From: Candidatus Rhodoferax mariagerensis | GTDB lineage: Bacteria; Pseudomonadota; Gammaproteobacteria; Burkholderiales; Burkholderiaceae_C | Direction of reading: 5' to 3' | Length of the DNA stretch: 64,000 nt | NCBI GenBank assembly: GCA_016719055.1 | Contig: JADKAW010000013.1 | Location: 62,001 to 126,000 of the forward strand | Shown here: in pieces, positions 45,446 through 53,860 of the stretch | Layout of the letters: the number at the start of each line of letters is the position of its first letter | Numbering within the stretch: position 1 is the stretch's first letter | Position numbers and translations under genes: made by a program | The notes under the pieces: generated by a model | What the model saw: the letters and a program-made list of their open reading frames with translations, nothing else | Told to the model about the DNA's origin: nothing | The model's database searches: none

Positions 45446-45477
45446 CGACTATTTTAAATATTTATTTAAAATAGTCG
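45446..45477. promoter_or_regulatory. 32-bp AT-rich palindrome at the DUF4143 ATPase start
   Basis: CGACTATTTTAAATA and its reverse complement flank a 2-nt centre (15-bp arms, perfect). It begins 2 bp upstream of the ATG at 45444. It would cover the ribosome binding site region and may be an operator or a site the protein itself recognises. Confidence 0.5.
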
Positions 45478-45558
45478 CCACTTTCTTTCAAATTACTTTG
45501 ATTAAGTCGGATAAATAGAGCCGGCTGAGCTGACATCACATCAGCCCCGCGCGCGGTT

Positions 45559-47307
45559 TCACTTTTCAAGCACGTAGGTGCCCGGTGCGTCAGCCAACGC
45601 CGGGAACTTGCGTCGCCGAGCGCCATAGGCCGGCACCATCGCGCCGGTGCGCGCGTTCAACCAGGCGGCCCAGTCACCCCACCAGCTTCCTGGCAACTTG
45701 GGTGATTGCGCCAACCAGTCCTGCGCCGATTGCTCTGCGGTGGGCTCACCAATCCAGTACGAGCGCTTGGGCGGATCGACCGGAGGATTGACGATGCCCA
45801 GAATATGCCCGGAGGTGGACAGCACAAAACGCACCGGCGCAGCCGGGTGCACCACCCGGCGGATCTGGTAACAACTGGTCCACGGCGCAATATGATCGTC
45901 ACGTGCGGTCACCGCATACAACGGCTGGGTGATCCGGCCCAGGTTGATGGGCTCATCGGCAATGATCAGCGCATCGGGCTCGACCAGACGGTTGTGCAGA
46001 TACATCTGGCGCAGGTAATACGAGTGCATCGCCTGCGGCATACGGGTGGCGTCCATGTTCCAGAACAGCACGTCAAACTTGGGCAAGTCTTCACCCAGCA
46101 GGTAGCTGCTGACCCAGTAGTTCCAGATCAGGCTGTTGGAGCGCAGCAGTCGAAACGACGCGGCCATCTCGTTGCCGTCCAGATAACCTTTTTTGGCCAT
46201 CAGCCCCTCCAGTGCGCTGATGCTCTCTTCGTCGATGAACACCTCAATCTCGCCGGGGTGTGAAAAATCGGTCAACGTGGCAAACAGCGTCCAGTGCGCC
46301 ACCGGCATCTTGTCCGGGCCAAAGTGGCGGTTCGCCCACGCCATGTAGGTGCTGACCAGCGTGCCGCCAATGCAATAGCCCACCAGATGCACCTGGGGCA
46401 ATTTGCACAGGTTGGTCACCGTTCGCACCACTTCGTCCACGCCTTGCAGCAGGTAGTCGTCCAGACGTACATCGCGCATGTCGGCATCTGGGTTTTTCCA
46501 GCTGGTGATGAAGACCGAGAAGCCCTGGTCGGTCAGGTGCTTGACCATGCTTTTCTGTGCCGTCAGGTCCAGGATGTAGTACTTGTTGATCCAAGGCGTA
46601 ACGATCACGATCGGCATGGCGCGCACCTTGTCGGTGGTCGGGGTGTGGTGAATCAACTCGACCAGCCGGTTGCGGTGGACCACCTTGCCCGGCGTGGTAC
46701 CCAGATCTTTGCCAACCACAAAGGCATCGGGCTCGACCATCAAAATATTTTGCGCCTCCATGTCGCGCATGAAGTTGCTCCAGCCCGTGACCGCACTTTG
46801 CCCGCCGGTCTTGACAAAGCGCTGAATCGCCTGTGGGTTGAGCCAGAAGAAATTGGTCGGGGCCAGCATGTTGAGCCCGACTCGCTGCCAAAAGTCGGCC
46901 ACTTGGCGCTCATGATTAGTCAGGCCCGGCGTTTGCGCCACCGCGTCCTGCAACCGGTGCGTCAACAGCAGGTAGTGTTCTTTCAGCAAATCCCAGGCCG
47001 GCCAGTCGGACCAGGCGGCATCGGCAAAACGTTCGTCGTCCGGGTTGCGCGGCTCCGGGTCCCCTTCGCTCAAGCCCAGCATGCGCCGAGCGCCGTGGCC
47101 GTAGATTTTCAGCAGATCCGCCGACAGGTTGGACGCAACACGCCATAACTCCTGTGGATGCTGCGCCCAGGCCAGTTGGGCCTTGAGCTGCGAGGACAGG
47201 ATGCCAAATGGGTCTACCGTCTTGCTTAGCGCTTTGAAACCAGCATCAAGGGGCAAGTGTGTTTTGACGACTGGCTCTGACTTTGTGCAGGTTGCTTGCT
47301 TGGACAT
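45559..47307 (-). CDS. phaC: Class I poly(3-hydroxyalkanoate) synthase
   Basis: Polymerises (R)-3-hydroxybutyryl-CoA into PHB granules. 582 residues. The lipase-box-like GYCIGG holds the nucleophile Cys near residue 312, the Asp is in TARDDHIAP and the His in STSGHILGIVNPP. GGAGGG 8 nt before ATG 47307 is a good ribosome binding site. No phaA, phaB or phasin gene is in the window. An inverted repeat lies just upstream. Confidence 0.96.
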   Translation of the reverse strand: MSKQATCTKSEPVVKTHLPLDAGFKALSKTVDPFGILSSQLKAQLAWAQHPQELWRVASNLSADLLKIYGHGARRMLGLSEGDPEPRNPDDERFADAAWSDWPAWDLLKEHYLLLTHRLQDAVAQTPGLTNHERQVADFWQRVGLNMLAPTNFFWLNPQAIQRFVKTGGQSAVTGWSNFMRDMEAQNILMVEPDAFVVGKDLGTTPGKVVHRNRLVELIHHTPTTDKVRAMPIVIVTPWINKYYILDLTAQKSMVKHLTDQGFSVFITSWKNPDADMRDVRLDDYLLQGVDEVVRTVTNLCKLPQVHLVGYCIGGTLVSTYMAWANRHFGPDKMPVAHWTLFATLTDFSHPGEIEVFIDEESISALEGLMAKKGYLDGNEMAASFRLLRSNSLIWNYWVSSYLLGEDLPKFDVLFWNMDATRMPQAMHSYYLRQMYLHNRLVEPDALIIADEPINLGRITQPLYAVTARDDHIAPWTSCYQIRRVVHPAAPVRFVLSTSGHILGIVNPPVDPPKRSYWIGEPTAEQSAQDWLAQSPKLPGSWWGDWAAWLNARTGAMVPAYGARRRKFPALADAPGTYVLEK

Positions 47308-47327
47308 GATTCATTCCCTCCATGCGA

Positions 47328-47347
47328 CTCGGTACATAGCTACCGAG
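47328..47347. promoter_or_regulatory. Inverted repeat upstream of phaC
   Basis: CTCGGTA-CATAGC-TACCGAG, 7-bp perfect arms, 20 bp before the phaC start. Possible operator or mRNA hairpin. Confidence 0.35.
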
Positions 47348-47433
47348 ATCGCCCCAATGATTAAACGCGCATCGCGCATGCTACGAGCACTCGATGCCAC
47401 AGGGGTGCGATTGCGTCAAACAACTACAAAAAA

Positions 47434-48768
47434 TCAGTAGCGCAGGGTCTGGTTGATGAACTGCACACTGCTTTCACCGGCATCACCCACCAGGGAACGC
47501 AAACGCAGTTGAGACAACAGATAGACGTAACGCGCCGATGATAGGTCCAGCATTGCAGATGCCCGTCTGCTCTCGGCATCGAACACATCCAATCGGGTAC
47601 GGCCGCCCGCCTGCAAAGACCGCCGACTGGACGCCAATGACTGCTCAGCAGAACTTACTGCCTGCTCCAATGCCCTGACACGCAGCACACCCTCGGTCAC
47701 AGCTCGAAACTCTTTGAATACCCGCACGCTCAGGTCACGCTGTGCCGCTTCCAGCAGGTATTCAGCCCGCTCTTTATTGGCAACAGCCTGGCGAATCGAG
47801 GCATTCACAGCGCCACCCGCGTAAAGAGGCACATTGAGTTGCAAGCCTACGGCTCGTTGTTCATAACTCGAATTCACACTCAGACTGTTCTCACTGCTGC
47901 TGCGTGACCAGTAGGCCACTGCATCGAGCGTTGGAAGATGCCCTGCCCTGGCCTTTTCAATTTCCTGTTGGGCAATGTCAACTCGTGCCTGCAGCATTTG
48001 CAACTCGGGGCTCTTCAACTTGGCCAGCGCCACCCAATCCTCCAACCGGTCCGGGTCAGGTCGCACCAGCGACAGGGCGGCTGGATTTAAAACGGCCAGT
48101 TGGCGCACAGGCTGATTCACGATGACCTGAAGCTGTTGACGCGTAAATTCAACGTTTTGCTGCGCCTCCAGTTCCCGCGCCAGCCCCATGTCAAGACGCG
48201 CTAGTGCCTCATCCACGTCAGTACGTATGCCCGAGCCTGCAGAGAGCATTTTCTTTGCGGCCTCGACATGCGAGCGAAACGTGTCCAGCTGATTTTTCGC
48301 CAGTGCCCACTGGTCCTCTGCCAGCAGTGCATCAAGGTAAGCGCCCGCTACCCGCACTGCCAGGTTTTGCAGCTCACCGTTCAAGGCCGCGTCGGCTTCG
48401 ACAACCTGAAATTTGGCTTGTTGAAAACTCGACCATTGGTACCAGCGAAACAAGGGTTGTCGAATGGACAAGGTATCGTTTTTGCTGGGATAGTCGTACG
48501 TCATTTGCGCCTGAACCCCTAGAAAATTGGGGGTTCGACTGGTGAGATGGTTGTCATTGCGATAAAAGCTGGCACTCACATTGGGCAAGAGTTGGGCTCG
48601 CGCAATGGGCACTGCTTCCTGACCAGCGCTGGCCTGCGAACGTGCCGCCATTAACGTGGCGTCTTGCTGCAAGGCTGCCTGATAGGCCTGGCTCAAATCC
48701 ATGGCCCAAGGCGACTGGAAAAGAGTCGCACCCAGTGTGGTGGCAACACAAAGAAGAATAGCTTTCAC
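47434..48768 (-). CDS. TolC-family outer membrane channel of a type I secretion system
   Basis: 444 residues with a signal peptide (to about residue 22, PWAMD). The paired coiled-coil/beta-barrel repeats of outer membrane factors are seen: ALQQDATLMAARSQASAGQE in the first half and AELQM-type segments in the second. It forms the outer membrane duct for the export operon. It starts 3 bp after the adaptor stop and is the last gene of the operon. Confidence 0.93.
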   Translation of the reverse strand: MKAILLCVATTLGATLFQSPWAMDLSQAYQAALQQDATLMAARSQASAGQEAVPIARAQLLPNVSASFYRNDNHLTSRTPNFLGVQAQMTYDYPSKNDTLSIRQPLFRWYQWSSFQQAKFQVVEADAALNGELQNLAVRVAGAYLDALLAEDQWALAKNQLDTFRSHVEAAKKMLSAGSGIRTDVDEALARLDMGLARELEAQQNVEFTRQQLQVIVNQPVRQLAVLNPAALSLVRPDPDRLEDWVALAKLKSPELQMLQARVDIAQQEIEKARAGHLPTLDAVAYWSRSSSENSLSVNSSYEQRAVGLQLNVPLYAGGAVNASIRQAVANKERAEYLLEAAQRDLSVRVFKEFRAVTEGVLRVRALEQAVSSAEQSLASSRRSLQAGGRTRLDVFDAESRRASAMLDLSSARYVYLLSQLRLRSLVGDAGESSVQFINQTLRY

Positions 48769-48771
48769 AGC

Positions 48772-50154
48772 TCACTCCTCTTTCATGGCCGCAGCCATGC
48801 GCTTGGTCAGCGGATGCAGCAGATAGGTCAACAAGGATCGCTCACCCGTTTTGAACACCACCTCGATCGGCATACCAGGCTGCATCTGGTGTTTGCCCAG
48901 CGCACCCATGCCTTCGGACGTCACCTTGACACGGGCCAGGTAATAGCTGACATTGGTTTGGGGCTCTAGCATCAAATCGTTTGAAATTGATTGCACCACC
49001 CCCTGCACCACCAGTTGCGGCGCATGTGCAAACGCTGAAAACCGCACATCCACAAACAATCCGGCGTGCACCTTGTCAATCAGGTGCGGCGCCACATGGA
49101 CCTCCAGCAACAAGGCTTCATTGTCAGGCACCACGTCCATCAGTTTTTGGCCGGGTTGCAACACGCTACCGGGTGTTTGTACCGCCAGGCCCAGCACCTG
49201 CCCAGCGACAGGTGCCTTGATCTCGTTGCGCGCAAGATCCTCTGTTACCGCCAAAAGCCTTGCCTCATCGGACAAAACCTCGCGGGTCACATCGGCCAGC
49301 TGCGTTTCAACTTCTTTACGGTATTCCTTTTGCAATGCAATGATTCGCTGACGCAACTCGCTGATGGTCGAGGTGCCCCGTAACCGGTTGCCCTGCAACT
49401 CGGCCAGCGCCGTCGTGGAGTCCGCCACCATGCGTTCAAGTTCAAGCTGTCGGTTGCGCGGCGCATAGCCGTCTCGCACCAAACTGCGGGTGTTCTCCAA
49501 CTCATCTTGCAGCAATGCCAACTGTCGTTGCCGGCTGCTGAACATACCGGCATAAGCTTCGAGCACGCCCTCCTGCCCGTGAATGCCAGCCTCATTGCCT
49601 TCAATGGCCGCCTTCAAAGCCAAACGGCGTGATTCGAACAGTTGCTGCTGTGTTTGCAGTTGCTGGCCGATCAAAGGATCTTTGGCAGCGACAAGCAAAT
49701 CGGCGTGAAACCGAATGCTGGGCAGACCCAGCTGCTCAGCCTGCAAACGCCCCTGCATGGCGCGCAGTCCCAGATAGCGCTGGCGCACCGACTCAAAATT
49801 GGCTTTCGACATTGCATCATCCAGCCTGACCAGCACCTGACCAGACTTGACCTGGTCTCCTTCGCGCACCAGCACCTCCTTGACAATACCTCCTGTCAAA
49901 TGCTGCACCGGCTTGCGCTTGGTGTCGATAGTCACCAGTCCGGGGGCCGGCACCCCCTCATCCAGGGGTGCCAGTCCGGCCCACAATAAAAACCCGCCAA
50001 AGCCCAGACCCAGTGCCCACAAACCCGTCCTGGCCGCCCGCCCTGCGTCTGCTGACAAAGGCGTTCTGGCCGGCGCAGGCGTGGCGCTGCTGGCTTGGCC
50101 CGTGAAATCAGCCATCTTTTTATTCATATCGGTCGCCGGTTGATCGTTAAACAT
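48772..50154 (-). CDS. HlyD-family membrane fusion protein of a type I secretion system
   Basis: 460 residues. One N-terminal membrane helix (TGLWALGLGFGGFLLWAGLA), a lipoyl-like split (GGIVKEVLVREGDQVKSGQVLVRLDDA and IKAPVAGQVLGLAVQTPGSVLQPGQ), a long coiled coil between them and the C-terminal MPIEVVFKTGERSLLTYLLHPL. It links the ABC transporters to the outer membrane channel. PrtE-like. Confidence 0.94.
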   Translation of the reverse strand: MFNDQPATDMNKKMADFTGQASSATPAPARTPLSADAGRAARTGLWALGLGFGGFLLWAGLAPLDEGVPAPGLVTIDTKRKPVQHLTGGIVKEVLVREGDQVKSGQVLVRLDDAMSKANFESVRQRYLGLRAMQGRLQAEQLGLPSIRFHADLLVAAKDPLIGQQLQTQQQLFESRRLALKAAIEGNEAGIHGQEGVLEAYAGMFSSRQRQLALLQDELENTRSLVRDGYAPRNRQLELERMVADSTTALAELQGNRLRGTSTISELRQRIIALQKEYRKEVETQLADVTREVLSDEARLLAVTEDLARNEIKAPVAGQVLGLAVQTPGSVLQPGQKLMDVVPDNEALLLEVHVAPHLIDKVHAGLFVDVRFSAFAHAPQLVVQGVVQSISNDLMLEPQTNVSYYLARVKVTSEGMGALGKHQMQPGMPIEVVFKTGERSLLTYLLHPLTKRMAAAMKEE

Positions 50155-50166
50155 ACCCGGGCGCGT

Positions 50167-51921
50167 CTAAACAGGTTGAGCCGCGACAGGCAGTGAAGAC
50201 GGCCGCTGGGCCGCTGCTTGCATCTGACGCAGCTCAGACAGTACGGCATCGCGCGGGCCCGCGTATTGAATGCGTCCGTCTTGCAAAATAACCAGCTGGT
50301 TGGCCAGCGCCACCAGGCCAGGGCGATGGGAGATCAAAATGACAGTCTTGCCCATCTCGCGTAACGCGGCCACAGTTTTCATCAGCGCGGCCTCACCCGC
50401 ATCGTCCAAATTGGCGTTGGGCTCGTCGAGCACCACCAAGGCTGGGTTGCCGTAAATGGCCCGGGCCAATCCGATACGCTGGCGCTGCCCGCCCGAAAGC
50501 AAAACGCCTGCTTCGCCAATCGGGGTGTCATACCCATTGGGCAGCTGCAAAATCATGTCATGCAAGCCGGTCAAGGTGGCGGCCTCAATCACTCTGAAAG
50601 AATCCAGCTCGCTGAAGCGCGCGATATTGTCTGAAATGCTGCCTTCAAACAGTTCAATGTCCTGCGGTAAATACCCGATATGCGGCCCCAACGCCATCCG
50701 GTCCCAGCTTTTCAGGGGTAGGTCATCCAGCAAGACCTGACCCGCCACATCAGGCCAGACTCCCACTATGACGCGCGCCAGCGTCGACTTGCCCGACCCG
50801 GAAGGCCCCAACACCACCGTCACGCTGCCTGGCATCGCCTGAAAACTCACGTCCTGCAAAATGGGCTTGGGCCGGCCGGCCGCGCTGGCCACAACCTGCT
50901 GCAATGTGATGGCTCCTTTCGGTGCAGCTTGCTTGTTGAGCGCCACCTCGCGCAATGGAAATTGCACAAACAGCTGCTCCAGCCGTTGGGAACTTTCGTG
51001 CGCTGAAATGAAGCTTCGCCACACGCCGACCAACATGTCAATCGGTGCCAGCGCTCGGGTGGTCAGCACATTGGCAGCGATCATCGCGCCGGGCGAAAGC
51101 TGTCCGTCAATGACCAGCAGCGCGCCCAGTCCCAGCGCCAGCGACTGCTGGGTGTAACGCATGAATTTGCTAACCGCTGTGACCAGGTTTGTCACTCGCT
51201 GCGCAGCGCCGCTGGTCTGCAAGTGGTCAGTGTGCCTGTCAGTCCAGTGGTGCTGCAAATGACCGACCATCCCCATAGACTCCAAGACCTCGGTATTGCG
51301 CAGCTTGCTTTGCAAATAGGCGTAAACAGCCGCATTGGATTTCAAAAACGCCGCTGTGGGTTGCACTGACAAGTGGTGTCCCCACCACGCCAAACCAGCC
51401 TGAACCAAGACAAAACCAATCGACAGCAGGCCTAACCACGGGTGCAAAATGAACAAAACTGCAATATAAACAGGTGTCCAGGGGGTGTCGAAAAAAGCAA
51501 ATATGCCGTTGCCGGTCAAAAACTGCCGCACTTGGATCAAATCAACAAAAGCGCGACTAGGCGGGCCATCTGACTGTTGCAAATAGGCGTCAAAGCTGGC
51601 ATTAAACACCCGCGAGCTCAACTGCTCATCGAGCCGGACGCCAATGCGCACCAGCACACGGCTGCGCATCCACTCCGAAAAAGCCATCATGCCAAATAAA
51701 AACAAGGCTACACCAGACAGGGCCAGCAACGTCAGTTCGCTGCGGCTGGCAAGCACCCGATCATAGACCTGCAGCAAATACAGCGTGGGTGTCAGTAACA
51801 ACAAATTTGCCACAAAACTGAACACACCCACCGCCAAAAACTCGTGGCGAAAGGCCCACAACACCGTCCTCAACTCACTACGTCCAGCAGGAACAGGCTT
51901 AGTCATCGTCCCAATCGTCAT
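50167..51921 (-). CDS. Type I secretion ABC transporter (second of two)
   Basis: 584 residues: a six-helix ABC membrane domain followed by an ATPase with Walker A GPSGSGKST, signature LLSGGQRQRIGLARAIYG and Walker B LVVLDEPNANLDD. PrtD/HasD-like, without the N-terminal peptidase-like domain of HlyB. The start overlaps the stop of the first transporter by ATGA. Two tandem transporters suggest a heterodimer rather than the usual homodimer (inference). Confidence 0.94.
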   Translation of the reverse strand: MTIGTMTKPVPAGRSELRTVLWAFRHEFLAVGVFSFVANLLLLTPTLYLLQVYDRVLASRSELTLLALSGVALFLFGMMAFSEWMRSRVLVRIGVRLDEQLSSRVFNASFDAYLQQSDGPPSRAFVDLIQVRQFLTGNGIFAFFDTPWTPVYIAVLFILHPWLGLLSIGFVLVQAGLAWWGHHLSVQPTAAFLKSNAAVYAYLQSKLRNTEVLESMGMVGHLQHHWTDRHTDHLQTSGAAQRVTNLVTAVSKFMRYTQQSLALGLGALLVIDGQLSPGAMIAANVLTTRALAPIDMLVGVWRSFISAHESSQRLEQLFVQFPLREVALNKQAAPKGAITLQQVVASAAGRPKPILQDVSFQAMPGSVTVVLGPSGSGKSTLARVIVGVWPDVAGQVLLDDLPLKSWDRMALGPHIGYLPQDIELFEGSISDNIARFSELDSFRVIEAATLTGLHDMILQLPNGYDTPIGEAGVLLSGGQRQRIGLARAIYGNPALVVLDEPNANLDDAGEAALMKTVAALREMGKTVILISHRPGLVALANQLVILQDGRIQYAGPRDAVLSELRQMQAAAQRPSSLPVAAQPV

Positions 51922-53666
51922 TTGACCCCCGCCAAGGCCATCTGATGTGGGCCGAACTGTGCCCCTGGCGCAGCATCCTTGCTTGCTTTGTGCAAGGCCG
52001 CCAACACCTCGTCGCGCAGACCAAATGCCCGCAGTTGACCCTCTGACAGCACCAACATCTTGTCAGCGACCGCCAGGACGGCTGTCCTGTGCGTCATCAC
52101 CACACAAGTCGAGCCGATGGCTTTCAGTCCCCGGATAGCGTTGGTCAGGGCGGTTTCGCCGGCTTCATCCAGGCTGGAATTTGGCTCGTCAAGCACCACC
52201 AGCACCGGATCGCCATAGATGGCTCTGGCCAAACCAACACGCTGGCGCTGACCACCTGACAAAATCGCACCCTCGATGCCTACTGGGCTGTCATACCCTA
52301 AAGGCATGGCCATGATGAGCTCATGCAGGCCCACGGCTTGTGCAGCAGCCCTGACCCGGGTCATGTCAACCACACCAAAACGCGCGATGTTTTCTGCCAG
52401 CGTGCCGTCAAATAGCTCAACACCTTGTGGCAAGTACCCCACGTGGGAACCAAGCTCGGACTTGTCCCAGGCGAAAACGTCAGCGCCGTCCAGCCGAACC
52501 TTTCCGCCAAGCGCGGGCCAAACGCCGACCAGCATCCGCGCCAATGTAGTTTTTCCGGCAGCGGAGGGTCCCACCACGGCCAGCACATCGCCCGGCCCAA
52601 GGGCGAAGGACAGATTCTTCAGAATTGGCTGGTTGCTGTTGGGCGCTGCAGCGCTAAGTGATTGAACCTGCAAGAATCCCTTGGGCGCGGGCAATGGCAT
52701 CGTTGGCGCTTTTGCAGGCATTGCCACCAACAGCTTATCCAGCCGAACCCAGGCCTCACGAACATTGACCACCGTTCGCCACTGGGTGATGGCTTGCACA
52801 AACGGCGCCAATACCCGGCCCCCGAAAATACCCGAAATGATCAGCATGGCTGCGCCGCCGCGCAGTTCATTGCGTAGCAATAACCAGCAACTCAGCCCCA
52901 GCAAGGCTGAACTCACCGTATATTGCAGCATTTTCGAGATGGCCTGGTAGCCACCAGCGCGGTCTGAAGCCAATGCCTGCAAGGACAAAAATTGCTGCTG
53001 CCGCGTCATCCAGCAGCGGTGAATATCGTGCACCATACCCATCGACTCGATAACCTGTGCATTAAGCAGGGTGCCATCTACATATTGCTGCGCCTGAATG
53101 GCGAACTGATTGGCCTCACTCAACGGTGGCTGCGTGCAGCGCTCGTTGAGCCAGCCGACCAACACCTGTAACACGGCTGCTCCCACGGTGACCCAACCCA
53201 GCAACGGGTTGATCAGAAAGATCAGTACCAAAAACACCAACGACGTAGGCACCTCCATCAGTCCGAGCATCACCGGCGAATGCAGAAACTCGCGCAAAGT
53301 GCGTAAGTCTGTCATGGGCTGCGTTGTCCCTCCGGGCTGACGACGCAAATTCATCGCGAAGATGGCAACAAACAGCCGGCCACGCAAGTTTTCATCCAAC
53401 ACAACCCCGGCGGCAAACATGATCTGGGCGCGTGCCCACTCCAGCACTTCCATCACCACGTAAGCACCCACTGCCAAAAAGGTGACCATTGCGAGCGTCA
53501 TGGCACTGCGGCTGTTGACAACTCTGTCATACACCTCCAGCATGTACCAGGAGGGCATGAGCACCAACAAGCTGGCTACCAGACTGAACCAGCCGGCGCG
53601 CACCCAATAGGGACGCAAATCAGCGACAGCCCCGCGCAGCTCTGACGACTTCCCCGTGATGCCCAT
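51918..53666 (-). CDS. Type I secretion ABC transporter (first of two)
   Basis: 582 residues, clearly homologous to the next gene throughout. Walker A is GPSAAGKTT, signature ILSGGQRQRVGLARAIYG, Walker B LVVLDEPNSSLDE. Both copies keep the catalytic Glu (DEPN) and the H-loop (MTHRTAVL), so neither looks like a dead partner. It begins 194 bp after the secreted-protein gene, which holds no other gene. Confidence 0.94.
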   Translation of the reverse strand: MGITGKSSELRGAVADLRPYWVRAGWFSLVASLLVLMPSWYMLEVYDRVVNSRSAMTLAMVTFLAVGAYVVMEVLEWARAQIMFAAGVVLDENLRGRLFVAIFAMNLRRQPGGTTQPMTDLRTLREFLHSPVMLGLMEVPTSLVFLVLIFLINPLLGWVTVGAAVLQVLVGWLNERCTQPPLSEANQFAIQAQQYVDGTLLNAQVIESMGMVHDIHRCWMTRQQQFLSLQALASDRAGGYQAISKMLQYTVSSALLGLSCWLLLRNELRGGAAMLIISGIFGGRVLAPFVQAITQWRTVVNVREAWVRLDKLLVAMPAKAPTMPLPAPKGFLQVQSLSAAAPNSNQPILKNLSFALGPGDVLAVVGPSAAGKTTLARMLVGVWPALGGKVRLDGADVFAWDKSELGSHVGYLPQGVELFDGTLAENIARFGVVDMTRVRAAAQAVGLHELIMAMPLGYDSPVGIEGAILSGGQRQRVGLARAIYGDPVLVVLDEPNSSLDEAGETALTNAIRGLKAIGSTCVVMTHRTAVLAVADKMLVLSEGQLRAFGLRDEVLAALHKASKDAAPGAQFGPHQMALAGVK

Positions 53667-53860
53667 ACTGCTTCCTCTGCCAACGCTGAACTTGCCGATG
53701 TCTTAAGAACTCCTCAAGGGAGCCATTATGCAAGCTGCCGCTGTTTGCACAGGTTTAGCCGGGCATCGCCGGGCGGCCACACACCGGCAAGAAACACCAA
53801 GGGCTTTTTTCCAATAGACAATCCAGAATCACATGGCTAAAACAATGCGTCTGCCCAAAG

